Assembly: GCA_039934375.1 (NCBI GenBank)
Contig: JBDTMH010000300.1
Coordinates: 1-5,081, forward strand
From: CAISIP01 sp039934375
GTDB taxonomy: Bacteria > Pseudomonadota > Gammaproteobacteria > Burkholderiales > Burkholderiaceae_C
DNA length: 5,081 nt
Reading direction: 5' to 3'
Of this stretch, positions 1 through 4,645 are shown in pieces. The notes below the pieces were generated by a model that worked only from the letters and a program-made list of their open reading frames with translations, did not search any database and was not told the DNA's origin. Both the position numbers and the translations under genes were made by a program. Numbering within the stretch: position 1 is the stretch's first letter; the number at the start of each line of letters is the position of its first letter.

Positions 1-1
1 T

Positions 2-406
2 CTACACCCGCATCCGACCCACAAGAGTCACTCATCCCTTGCCCTTCGCTACCTAGAAGCTGCCGGTCACACCGTCGGAATGCGCTGCATGAATTCAGGA
101 CAACAGCCATTCGGTATCTGCGCCAAGCTCACACACAGCGCTCGAAGGCCCCCCCGACTGATCACGGTCGACGGCAAGGTCGTCGAGTTCGGCGTCCAAG
201 CCACGGCCCAGAAGGCCGCCCGCGCGCACATGCGCTTCACCGGACTGGCTTATAAGCCGGTCACCACCTACGTCAAGGCCGAGAACGCGGTTCTGGAAGG
301 ACTGGGCGCCGACGCGCGCGCTCGGATACACTTCGGACAACACGGCAGCAACGGGATCCTGCAGCAGCCCCCTCGCCAGGCACACGCCGAGTGCCGATTG
401 ATGTGA
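2..406 (+). CDS. Unrecognised partial ORF, 3' part (enters from left edge)
   Basis: I do not recognise this protein. The frame is open from the left edge to a TGA at 404-406, about 134 codons; the first ATG inside is at 80, but the frame upstream (including residues SSLALRYLEAAGHTVG) is also open, so the true start may lie outside the window. Coding is supported by strong purine-N-pyrimidine codon rhythm and G/C-rich third positions between about 160 and 360. No signal peptide, membrane segment or known motif is visible. Near its end it carries RARIHFGQHGSN; a closely related string, RARVHFGHHGSK followed at once by a stop, is encoded again at 2048-2086 beyond the kinase gene. This copy runs 17 codons past the motif, so its original stop may have been lost. 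It lies in the same frame as the downstream kinase, separated by one stop and 48 bases. It could also be a decayed gene; an antisense frame exists but looks weaker. Confidence 0.35.
   Translation, partial: LHPHPTHKSHSSLALRYLEAAGHTVGMRCMNSGQQPFGICAKLTHSARRPPRLITVDGKVVEFGVQATAQKAARAHMRFTGLAYKPVTTYVKAENAVLEGLGADARARIHFGQHGSNGILQQPPRQAHAECRLM
316..351 (+). repeat. Direct repeat copy A, upstream of kinase
   Basis: This 36-base segment matches 2047-2082 at 32 of 36 positions without gaps. It encodes RARIHFGQHGS in the frame of the left-edge ORF. The two copies are 1731 bases apart (a multiple of three) and bracket the histidine kinase gene. The differences are one silent change and conservative substitutions (I/V, Q/H), which suggests that both copies derive from protein-coding sequence rather than from a structural DNA repeat. 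Confidence 0.7.
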
Positions 407-454
407 CATCATGTCTTTCGCGGTTTCTTTCTAGCCATCGCCCTGTCCTTTGCC

Positions 455-1954
455 ATGAGCTCGCCGTGTTCCGCTTCCAAGATCGCCGCGCTCAGGTGGG
501 CGCTCGACTCGAGTCCGCACCTGGTCTACGCCGCCGGCGCCGACGGCTGTATCGTTTACGTCAATGCCGCAGGCCGCGCGCGCTGGGGCGAAGCGGCCAC
601 GGCGGGCGCATCGGCCGCCGGCCTCTTCGCTGGCGAGACGCGCGGGCACCTCGCCGCCATTTCGGCGGACGTCCTCGCCAATGGAGGGGCCGCCACCTTT
701 GACTCCGGCGAGCACGGTGCAAGCGACGTGCGAGCGTGGGCGACCTACGCGGTTTCGCCGCTGCGCGAGGGCGACACCATCACCGGCTATCTCTGCATCG
801 CCGCCGACGCCACGGCGCTCAAGCGCGCCGAGCTCCGCCTCCGGCGCAGCGAACAGCTGATGGTCGATACCCAGGGCGTGGCGCACCTGGGCACGTGGGA
901 ATGGGACATCCGCGAGCCGACCGCCGAGTGGTCGGACGAGCTCTACCAGATCTATGGGCTGACGCGCGCGCACTACACCCCAAGCTACGACGCCTACCTC
1001 GCCATGGTGCACCCGGACGATCGGCAGCGGGTGATCGACGCGACCAATCGGGTCTTCCACGAGCACGTGCCTTACTCGCACGACGAGCGGATCTTCCGCC
1101 CCGATGGATCGCTGCGTTACCTGCACACGTGGGCGCATCCCGTGCTTGACGACGACGGCGCCCTCACGCGCCTCGTCGGCGTCTGTCAGGACATCACCGA
1201 CCAGAAGCTAGCCGAGGAGGAAGTACGGCAGCTCAACGCTGCGCTCGAACTCCGCGTGGCAGAGCGCACACGCACCATCGAAGCTTCGTTGCAAGACGTT
1301 GAGGCCTTCAACGCCACCGTGAGCCATGACCTGCGCGCGCCCCTCTCGGTGATCTCGCTGAGCTGCGCGCTCATCTCGAAGAACGCGGGCGACGACCTGC
1401 CGCAGCCCGTCGTGGACGGCCTGGCCCGCATCCGGCGCTCGGTATCGTATATGACCCAGCTTGTCAACGACTTGCTGGCGCTTGCGCAGGTGGGCAATGC
1501 GCCCTTCGAACGCGCTGAGATCGACCTGTCGCAGCTGTGCGAAGAGATCGTGGCGCATCTGCGTCTCGCGTCCCCGGAACGCAAGGTGACGGTCGAGGTC
1601 GCGCCCGGCCTACGCTGCAATGTCGACGTCAGCCTGATGCGCGCCGCCATGGAAAACCTGATCGGCAACGCGTGGAAATACTCCGCGCGGGTTGCGCACG
1701 CACGCATCGAGATCGGCACGATGGCCGTCGATGGGCGAGAAGTCTTCTTCGTGCGCGATAACGGCGCCGGCTTCGACATGACACAGGCGCATCTCCTCTT
1801 TGCGCCGTTCCAGAGGCTTCACGCGTCGAGCGAGTTCGACGGCACAGGCATGGGCCTCGCCGCCGTGCAACGCATCATCGAGCGCCACGGCGGCCAAATC
1901 TGGGCCGAGGGCGCGACGGAGCACGGCGCCACGTTCTTCTTCTCGATTCCGTAG
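455..1954 (+). CDS. Two-PAS sensor histidine kinase, soluble
   Basis: A cytoplasmic sensor histidine kinase of 499 residues that would autophosphorylate on His and pass phosphate to a response regulator. Seen in order: PAS 1 at about residues 13-120; PAS 2 with PAC tail at about 141-255 (LGTWEWDI... RPDGSLRYLHTWAHP ... GVCQDITDQK); a coiled-coil linker at 252-285; HisKA with the H-box SHDLRAPL, phospho-acceptor H291; and HATPase_c with N-box NLIGNAWKYS (N401, N405), G1 DNGAGF (D435), F-box FAPF, and G2 GTGMGL (463-468). Every catalytic box is present, so activity is likely. There is no transmembrane segment, no bilin-binding GAF/PHY domain and no receiver domain; the signal is unknown. ATG 455 is the first in-frame ATG after the stop at 404-406, but it lacks a clear Shine-Dalgarno. 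The untranslated codons just upstream would read FRGFFLAIALSFA, so a lost or remodelled N-terminus is possible. No response regulator adjoins it. Confidence 0.93.
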   Translation: MSSPCSASKIAALRWALDSSPHLVYAAGADGCIVYVNAAGRARWGEAATAGASAAGLFAGETRGHLAAISADVLANGGAATFDSGEHGASDVRAWATYAVSPLREGDTITGYLCIAADATALKRAELRLRRSEQLMVDTQGVAHLGTWEWDIREPTAEWSDELYQIYGLTRAHYTPSYDAYLAMVHPDDRQRVIDATNRVFHEHVPYSHDERIFRPDGSLRYLHTWAHPVLDDDGALTRLVGVCQDITDQKLAEEEVRQLNAALELRVAERTRTIEASLQDVEAFNATVSHDLRAPLSVISLSCALISKNAGDDLPQPVVDGLARIRRSVSYMTQLVNDLLALAQVGNAPFERAEIDLSQLCEEIVAHLRLASPERKVTVEVAPGLRCNVDVSLMRAAMENLIGNAWKYSARVAHARIEIGTMAVDGREVFFVRDNGAGFDMTQAHLLFAPFQRLHASSEFDGTGMGLAAVQRIIERHGGQIWAEGATEHGATFFFSIP

Positions 1955-2046
1955 CTGCGCAGCCTCGGCCAGTTGCGCTGCCCACGCAGTTGTTCAAGTT
2001 TCCTATGCCCCATCTTCTTGCGACCGGTTCGCCCAAGCGACACGCT

Positions 2047-2082
2047 GCGCGCTCGAGTGCACTTCGGACACCACGGCAGCAA
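2047..2082 (+). repeat. Direct repeat copy B, downstream of kinase
   Basis: The partner of the repeat at 316-351. It reads RARVHFGHHGSK and is closed at once by TAG at 2084-2086, so it looks like the authentic C-terminal end of the unknown protein family that copy A belongs to. The frame upstream of it stays open back to the kinase stop, but I see no matching sequence beyond the repeat, so only a tail remnant is present. Confidence 0.65.
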
Positions 2083-2313
2083 GTAGCTGGCGCGGGGCGG
2101 CTTGAACCGCAAGTCGCTGGCCTCCGTGGGCGGCGTCGACGATCCAGCAGCTCAAGGAGTACATGCGTAGCTAGTTAGGTGCGAGGTAGCTGATCGTGGC
2201 GAGCTGCAGGAACTGGCCGTCAAGAGCCGATCGCGAAGCGCCAGCCAGTGCCGGCTTTCGCAGCAAACACGACGGCCACGGTCACGCATCGATTCTTCCC
2301 GCTGGGAGGCAAG

Positions 2314-2486
2314 TTATGGCAGGAAGCCGACGTACAAGTTGATTGCATCTACATTAGCATCTGACCCATCAGCAACATACGCTGCCAGGAACTCGTCGCC
2401 CTGAAGCTGCGGGTCACATATGCACCGAGGCCCCGAAGCCGACCGTCTTCGAAGTGGTAGGGATTAGGGCGTCGTCCCCAATTGGG
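2314..2486 (-). pseudogene. Possible frameshifted coding remnant downstream of GST
   Basis: Directly after the GST stop, in the same frame, the minus strand stays open and reads WGRRPNPYHFEDGRLRGLG and on to AYVTRSF. Around 2400 the protein-like reading passes to another frame, giving GDEFLAAYVADGSDANVDA and then INLYVGFLP with TAA at 2316-2314. Both pieces have a natural-looking amino-acid composition, but I recognise neither, and the frame switch is only inferred. It may be the remains of a gene that once followed or was fused to the GST gene, or chance open sequence. Confidence 0.2.
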
Positions 2487-3122
2487 CTATGCGCGCTTCT
2501 TATCGGCTGCGGCGAAGTGCGCCATCTGATCGGCATAGGCCTTCTTGAATGAGGGGAGCTCTGTGAGTCGCGTCACATAGGATTCCGTTGCCGGTCGATT
2601 TCCGAAAGAACGAACTTTTGTCACTCGGAGAACATCGGCCATCAACAAGTCTGCAACAGTAAAGCGGTCGGCGGCCAACCACTCCCGCTCCTTCAGTACG
2701 CGCTCCATGTGGTCGAGGCGGCTTTCCAGCCAGCTGGTCAGCTGGTTGTCCTTAGCGCCTGTCACTTCAAGGAACCACCAGGGAACTGAAGCCATCTCGA
2801 TTGAGTTGAGCGCGGCGATCGTCCATTGCAGAGTGTCTGCGGCGCCGACCGGGTCGGACGGCATCAGCTTCTCACTCTTTCCGGCCAGATGCAGCAGGCA
2901 CGCGCCGCTTTCGAAAATCTCAAAATCGCCGTCGTTTAGGAACGGAACCTGGCCAAATGGCTGGTGCGCGAGATGGTTGGTCTCACGCCCATCGAAGGGG
3001 ATCGTTCGGATTGTGTAGCTGAGACCAGCTTCCTCACAGGCCCATCTCAACCGTATGTCGCGGACAAAACCGCGTGGCATCTCAGGAACCCAATCTAGGG
3101 TGGTAATGATCAAGTCGCTCAT
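2487..3122 (-). CDS. Glutathione S-transferase-like protein
   Basis: A complete 211-residue cytosolic GST-fold protein, normal in length for the family. The thioredoxin-like N-domain spans about residues 1-82: QVP (58-60) supplies the cis-proline loop that contacts glutathione, and E71-S72 in FEIFESG is the usual gamma-glutamyl-binding pair. The helical C-domain (about 90-205) carries the fold-stabilising N-capping box in FTVADLLMADVL (T155 to D158). The usual Ser, Tyr or Cys nucleophile near residues 7-16 is not evident; instead the region reads DWVPEMPRGFVRDIRLRW, a pattern seen in a bacterial GST subgroup with a conserved RD-R-RWA-EEAGL stretch. The substrate is unknown. The start ATG overlaps the stop of the upstream AHSA1-domain gene (ATGA), and GGAG lies 7 bases before it, so the two are probably translated together. 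Base composition is visibly less GC-rich than the kinase gene, consistent with a different origin. Confidence 0.9.
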   Translation of the reverse strand: MSDLIITTLDWVPEMPRGFVRDIRLRWACEEAGLSYTIRTIPFDGRETNHLAHQPFGQVPFLNDGDFEIFESGACLLHLAGKSEKLMPSDPVGAADTLQWTIAALNSIEMASVPWWFLEVTGAKDNQLTSWLESRLDHMERVLKEREWLAADRFTVADLLMADVLRVTKVRSFGNRPATESYVTRLTELPSFKKAYADQMAHFAAADKKRA

Positions 3123-3469
3123 TCGGTGTCTCCAAGGAAAACTGGAAGCTTGTCGAGAAGGCCGTTCCAGCCGTCCTCGTGACTTTTGCTGGCATCTTCA
3201 TCGGGAAGATGCTCGTGAAGCAGGGTTAGCTCGGTACCGCCGTCAAACGGCTTAAGCAAAAACGTCACAAGCGAATCTCGCTCTCGCACTCCGGGCAATT
3301 CCCAGGTGAAAACGAGTTTTTCCTCGTGAACCACTTCCTGGTAAATCCCGGTCGGGTTGTGCTCGTCGCCGTTGAGCAGCCGGAACATAACGCTAAATTG
3401 ACCTCCCGGGCGAACGTCCGCCACGGCCTTGAGTGTCGGTCCCGAATCAGGACCCCACCACTGCATCAT
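3119..3469 (-). CDS. AHSA1/SRPBCC-domain protein, N-terminally truncated
   Basis: A 116-residue protein of the AHSA1-like branch of the START/SRPBCC hydrophobic-pocket fold. Such proteins are usually about 140-160 residues; their ligands are mostly unknown. Recognisable blocks are MMQWWGPDSG (1-10), DVRPGGQFSVMFR (18-30), GIYQEVVHEEKLVFTWE (41-57), GGTELTLLHEHLPDEDASKS (77-96) and the ending HEDGWNGLLDKLPVFL. The family normally begins with about 25-35 more residues (first strand and helices, with a V-F-x-A-W-T-like segment) before the WWGP motif; these are absent. The frame is open upstream to a stop at 3617-3619, but it contains no ATG, GTG or TTG and encodes unrelated sequence, so the original 5' end appears to have been replaced. 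The start shown is the only usable one and has no good Shine-Dalgarno. The gene overlaps the GST gene by 4 bases. Whether a folded product is made is doubtful. Confidence 0.75.
   Translation of the reverse strand: MMQWWGPDSGPTLKAVADVRPGGQFSVMFRLLNGDEHNPTGIYQEVVHEEKLVFTWELPGVRERDSLVTFLLKPFDGGTELTLLHEHLPDEDASKSHEDGWNGLLDKLPVFLGDTE
3130..3133 (-). promoter_or_regulatory. Shine-Dalgarno for the GST gene
   Basis: GGAG on the minus strand, 7 bases before the ATG at 3122. It lies inside the end of the AHSA1-domain gene and supports the ATGA-coupled start. Confidence 0.6.
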
Positions 3470-3762
3470 TAAATTCGCCTGGGTAATCGACTCGATGCCG
3501 GCGGGAGCAGTCGCTGGCCAGGCCTCTCCGCTGGCTGGGCAACGCGCAACTGGCTGACCCGCAGTGAACGTCAGCTTCAGGTATGAGCGGACACCCGTCC
3601 CAAAAGGTGGCCAACTTCAGGTATCGGTTGCCGCAGTCGATCAGAACCCAAATCTGAGCGGCAGCACTCAGTCTTCTGCCGACATTCACAATGCCACGGA
3701 TGTTGTCGGCCGATCGAATGTCTGCATCTGCTGCGTGCCGACTCACATATTGTTTTCCATGA
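3470..3762. other. Unassigned DNA between mazF and the AHSA1 fragment
   Basis: No credible gene. The DNA abutting the AHSA1 fragment is unrelated to the expected start of that gene. It holds two direct repeats 40 bases apart and several small inverted repeats: GCCGACA/TGTCGGC at 3678-3684 and 3704-3710, and GACATTC/GAATGTC at 3681-3687 and 3716-3722. A minus-strand open frame at 3447-3791 runs through here but starts inside mazF and resembles nothing I know. The stretch may be the end of an insertion element or its scar; this is inference. No T-rich terminator was seen after mazF. Confidence 0.4.
3571..3624. repeat. Pair of short direct repeats 40 bases apart
   Basis: TCAGCTTCAGGTAT at 3571-3584 and CCAACTTCAGGTAT at 3611-3624 agree at 12 of 14 positions, with an identical 10-base core (CTTCAGGTAT). 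The spacer includes TGAGCGGACACCC. Multiple short repeats near an end are typical of IS21-type element termini, which is one possible reading, but no transposase is present and no matching far end was found. Confidence 0.5.
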
Positions 3763-4137
3763 TCAGTGGGCGCAAATGCCAAAAACGGCATCGAAGCGCT
3801 TCAGGGCCGCAGCCAGCAGCTTGGTATGGCCAGTGCCCCAGGGGTGCGGGCGCGCATTTCGCTCGCGCCAGTCAAAGGATTTTGGCTGATGGGTCAACAG
3901 GTAGCCGGGCTGGCCCTTGGCGCCCGGCGCCGCGATGGCGAACGGGTTGTCCGCATGCCTCTTGGCGTGCGTCATCGGGAATCCCACGACGATGCTCGTG
4001 CGTTCCGCAAAAGTCTTGGTCGACATCACCAGCATCGGGTGGTCGTCGGGCACTTCTTCGCCCACTGCGGGGTTGTATTGGATGAATATGATTTCGGCCC
4101 GCTCTGGCACCCACATCGCAGACTTACGCGTCGCCAT
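3763..4137 (-). CDS. mazF: MazF/PemK-family toxin (endoribonuclease)
   Basis: A 124-residue protein of the MazF/PemK type II toxin family, whose members cleave single-stranded RNA at short motifs and arrest growth unless bound by antitoxin. Family features seen: the start strand VPERAEIIFIQYNPAVGEE (10-28), HPMLVMS (33-39, matching the classical RPAVVLS strand), VVGFPMTHAK with T56 at the catalytic Thr position, and HQPKSFDWRERNARP (83-97, matching the classical QVKSIAWRAR). The residue at the classical catalytic Arg (R29 of the E. coli toxin) is H33. I recall relatives that also read HHPMLVLS, so this may be a clade trait rather than damage. I chose ATG 4137 because homology starts there and it overlaps the mazE end by 14 bases; the frame is open further upstream only inside mazE. 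There is no clear Shine-Dalgarno, so translation probably depends on mazE. Confidence 0.88.
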   Translation of the reverse strand: MATRKSAMWVPERAEIIFIQYNPAVGEEVPDDHPMLVMSTKTFAERTSIVVGFPMTHAKRHADNPFAIAAPGAKGQPGYLLTHQPKSFDWRERNARPHPWGTGHTKLLAAALKRFDAVFGICAH

Positions 4138-4384
4138 TGGCAAACGCTTCTGCGCCCACTGCACCACCGGCCATCGCCTCGCCGCCATGCTTCTTCGGAT
4201 CGAAGGCCGCCAACATCTGGTCCAGTGTCGGTTCGGCTTCAATCTCGATCACGATGCGGCCCGGTTTGACGGAGACACGGACCGGAGACCCTTCGGTGAC
4301 GCCAGCGGTCTTCGCCATCGGTTTCGTGAGTCGAAGTGCGAGACCGTTGCCCCATGCGCTGATTTGACTGACGGTATTACTCAT
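4124..4384 (-). CDS. mazE: MazE-type antitoxin (AbrB/SpoVT fold)
   Basis: An 86-residue antitoxin with the two usual parts. The N-terminal swapped-hairpin DNA-binding domain (about residues 4-48) shows SQISAWGNGLALRLTKPMAK and EGSPVRVSVKPGRIVIEI, close to the family signature WGNSLAVRIPK. The acidic, flexible C-terminal tail, TLDQMLAAFDPKKHGGEAM (53-71), is the toxin-binding segment; the FDP-KHGGE pattern is typical of MazE. It would neutralise MazF and repress its own operon. The frame extends further upstream, but homology, the Shine-Dalgarno GGGAG 7 bases away and the promoter position all fix the start at ATG 4384. The stop TAA at 4126-4124 lies 14 bases inside mazF, the normal antitoxin-first coupled arrangement. 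Confidence 0.9.
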   Translation of the reverse strand: MSNTVSQISAWGNGLALRLTKPMAKTAGVTEGSPVRVSVKPGRIVIEIEAEPTLDQMLAAFDPKKHGGEAMAGGAVGAEAFANGDA

Positions 4385-4391
4385 GAGCACG

Positions 4392-4396
4392 CTCCC
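4392..4396 (-). promoter_or_regulatory. Shine-Dalgarno for mazE
   Basis: GGGAG on the minus strand, 7 bases before the mazE ATG. It decides the start over longer in-frame options, which lie upstream of the predicted transcription start. Confidence 0.7.
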
Positions 4397-4400
4397 ATTT

Positions 4401-4420
4401 GTTGACACGAGTGTATCAAC
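4401..4420. promoter_or_regulatory. Palindromic operator candidate for MazE/MazEF
   Basis: The inverted repeat GTTGACAC - 4 bases - GTATCAAC pairs at 7 of 8 arm positions and covers the predicted -10 element and transcription start of mazEF. A second, smaller palindrome, TGTGTCCACA (4431-4440), covers the -35. AbrB-fold antitoxins bind such palindromes to repress their own promoter. The site is seen; binding is inferred. Confidence 0.55.
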
Positions 4421-4438
4421 GTCTGAGCGATGTGTCCA
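4410..4438 (-). promoter_or_regulatory. Predicted sigma-70 promoter of mazEF
   Basis: On the minus strand, TGGACA (4438-4433; 5 of 6 to the -35 consensus) is followed by a 17-base spacer and TACACT (4415-4410; 4 of 6 to the -10 consensus). The expected transcript start is about 4403, giving a leader of roughly 20 bases before mazE that includes its Shine-Dalgarno. The -10 element lies within the palindrome at 4401-4420, as expected for an autorepressed toxin-antitoxin operon. Confidence 0.6.
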
Positions 4439-4440
4439 CA

Positions 4441-4645
4441 TCCGTATATACAACTCTCGGATCGCGCGAGGGTCGACTTGCCAGACTGTGGCAGAACAGG
4501 ATTTCGATGCATTCAGAGACGCAACAGACAGCCGCACAAGAGGACGATTCTTGTCAGGAATCGGCGACCGAGCGCGACCTTGCGAAGGCTCCAACCTGAA
4601 AAATCAGAACGCCCCTTGGTGCGGCGATCGCGCCGTTGGCGCCTG
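4441..4645. other. Intergenic stretch between mazEF promoter and CaiB-like gene
   Basis: No gene supported. It holds an 8-base palindrome GTATATAC (4444-4451), a small CTGA-AAAA-TCAG inverted repeat (4598-4609) and a GCGCC-GTT-GGCGC hairpin (4630-4642) just past the CaiB-like stop. None is followed by a convincing T-run on the minus strand, so no terminator is called. Confidence 0.4.

Larger units (their letters stand above)
1955..2486. other. 532-base region without intact gene; probable gene debris
   Basis: No complete gene can be supported here. Contents seen: a perfect 10-base palindrome GCTGCGCAGC overlapping the kinase stop (1954-1963); repeat copy B at 2047-2082; a short plus-strand frame ending STIQQLKEYMRS with TAG at 2172, which may be a protein tail but is not identifiable; a good Shine-Dalgarno (GGGAGG, 2304-2309) before an ATG at 2316 that stops after eight codons; and, on the minus strand, a possible frameshifted coding remnant between 2488 and 2314. 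No T-run terminator for either flanking gene was found. The mixture fits decayed accessory DNA between the kinase and the convergent GST gene. Confidence 0.5.

Noticed and set aside
95..412. Minus-strand 105-codon open frame antisense to the left-edge ORF
   Set aside because: It is in exact antisense codon phase with the plus frame, which has the better third-position G/C rhythm and shares a motif with another site; no family resemblance on the minus strand.
431..1138. Long minus-strand open frame (235 codons) under the kinase gene
   Set aside because: It is the antisense shadow of the first half of a clearly recognisable kinase; its composition is Arg/Val/Gly-rich and typical of GC-rich shadow frames.
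1186..1779. Minus-strand open frame (197 codons) under the kinase catalytic region
   Set aside because: Antisense of HisKA and HATPase_c domains whose boxes are all intact on the plus strand.
1954..1963. Palindrome GCTGCGCAGC at the kinase stop as a terminator
   Set aside because: No loop and no T-run follows, so it cannot be a factor-independent terminator.
2304..2342. Strong Shine-Dalgarno plus ATG giving an eight-codon peptide (MAGSRRTS)
   Set aside because: Too short to support as a gene and without context; the GGGAGG may be chance.
2477..2486. Palindrome CCCAATTGGG after the GST stop as a terminator
   Set aside because: No loop, no following T-run on the minus strand; short palindromes of this size are expected by chance.
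3447..3791. Minus-strand open frame (114 codons) spanning the gap before the AHSA1 gene
   Set aside because: It begins inside mazF and ends inside the AHSA1 fragment in another frame, and has no recognisable motif.
3564..4085. Plus-strand open frame (173 codons) across the mazF gene
   Set aside because: Mostly antisense to mazF, which has clear homology and a paired antitoxin.
4402..4407. TTGACA as the -35 box of a plus-strand promoter
   Set aside because: No matching -10 box 16-18 bases downstream on the plus strand; the bases are better explained as an arm of the mazEF operator palindrome.
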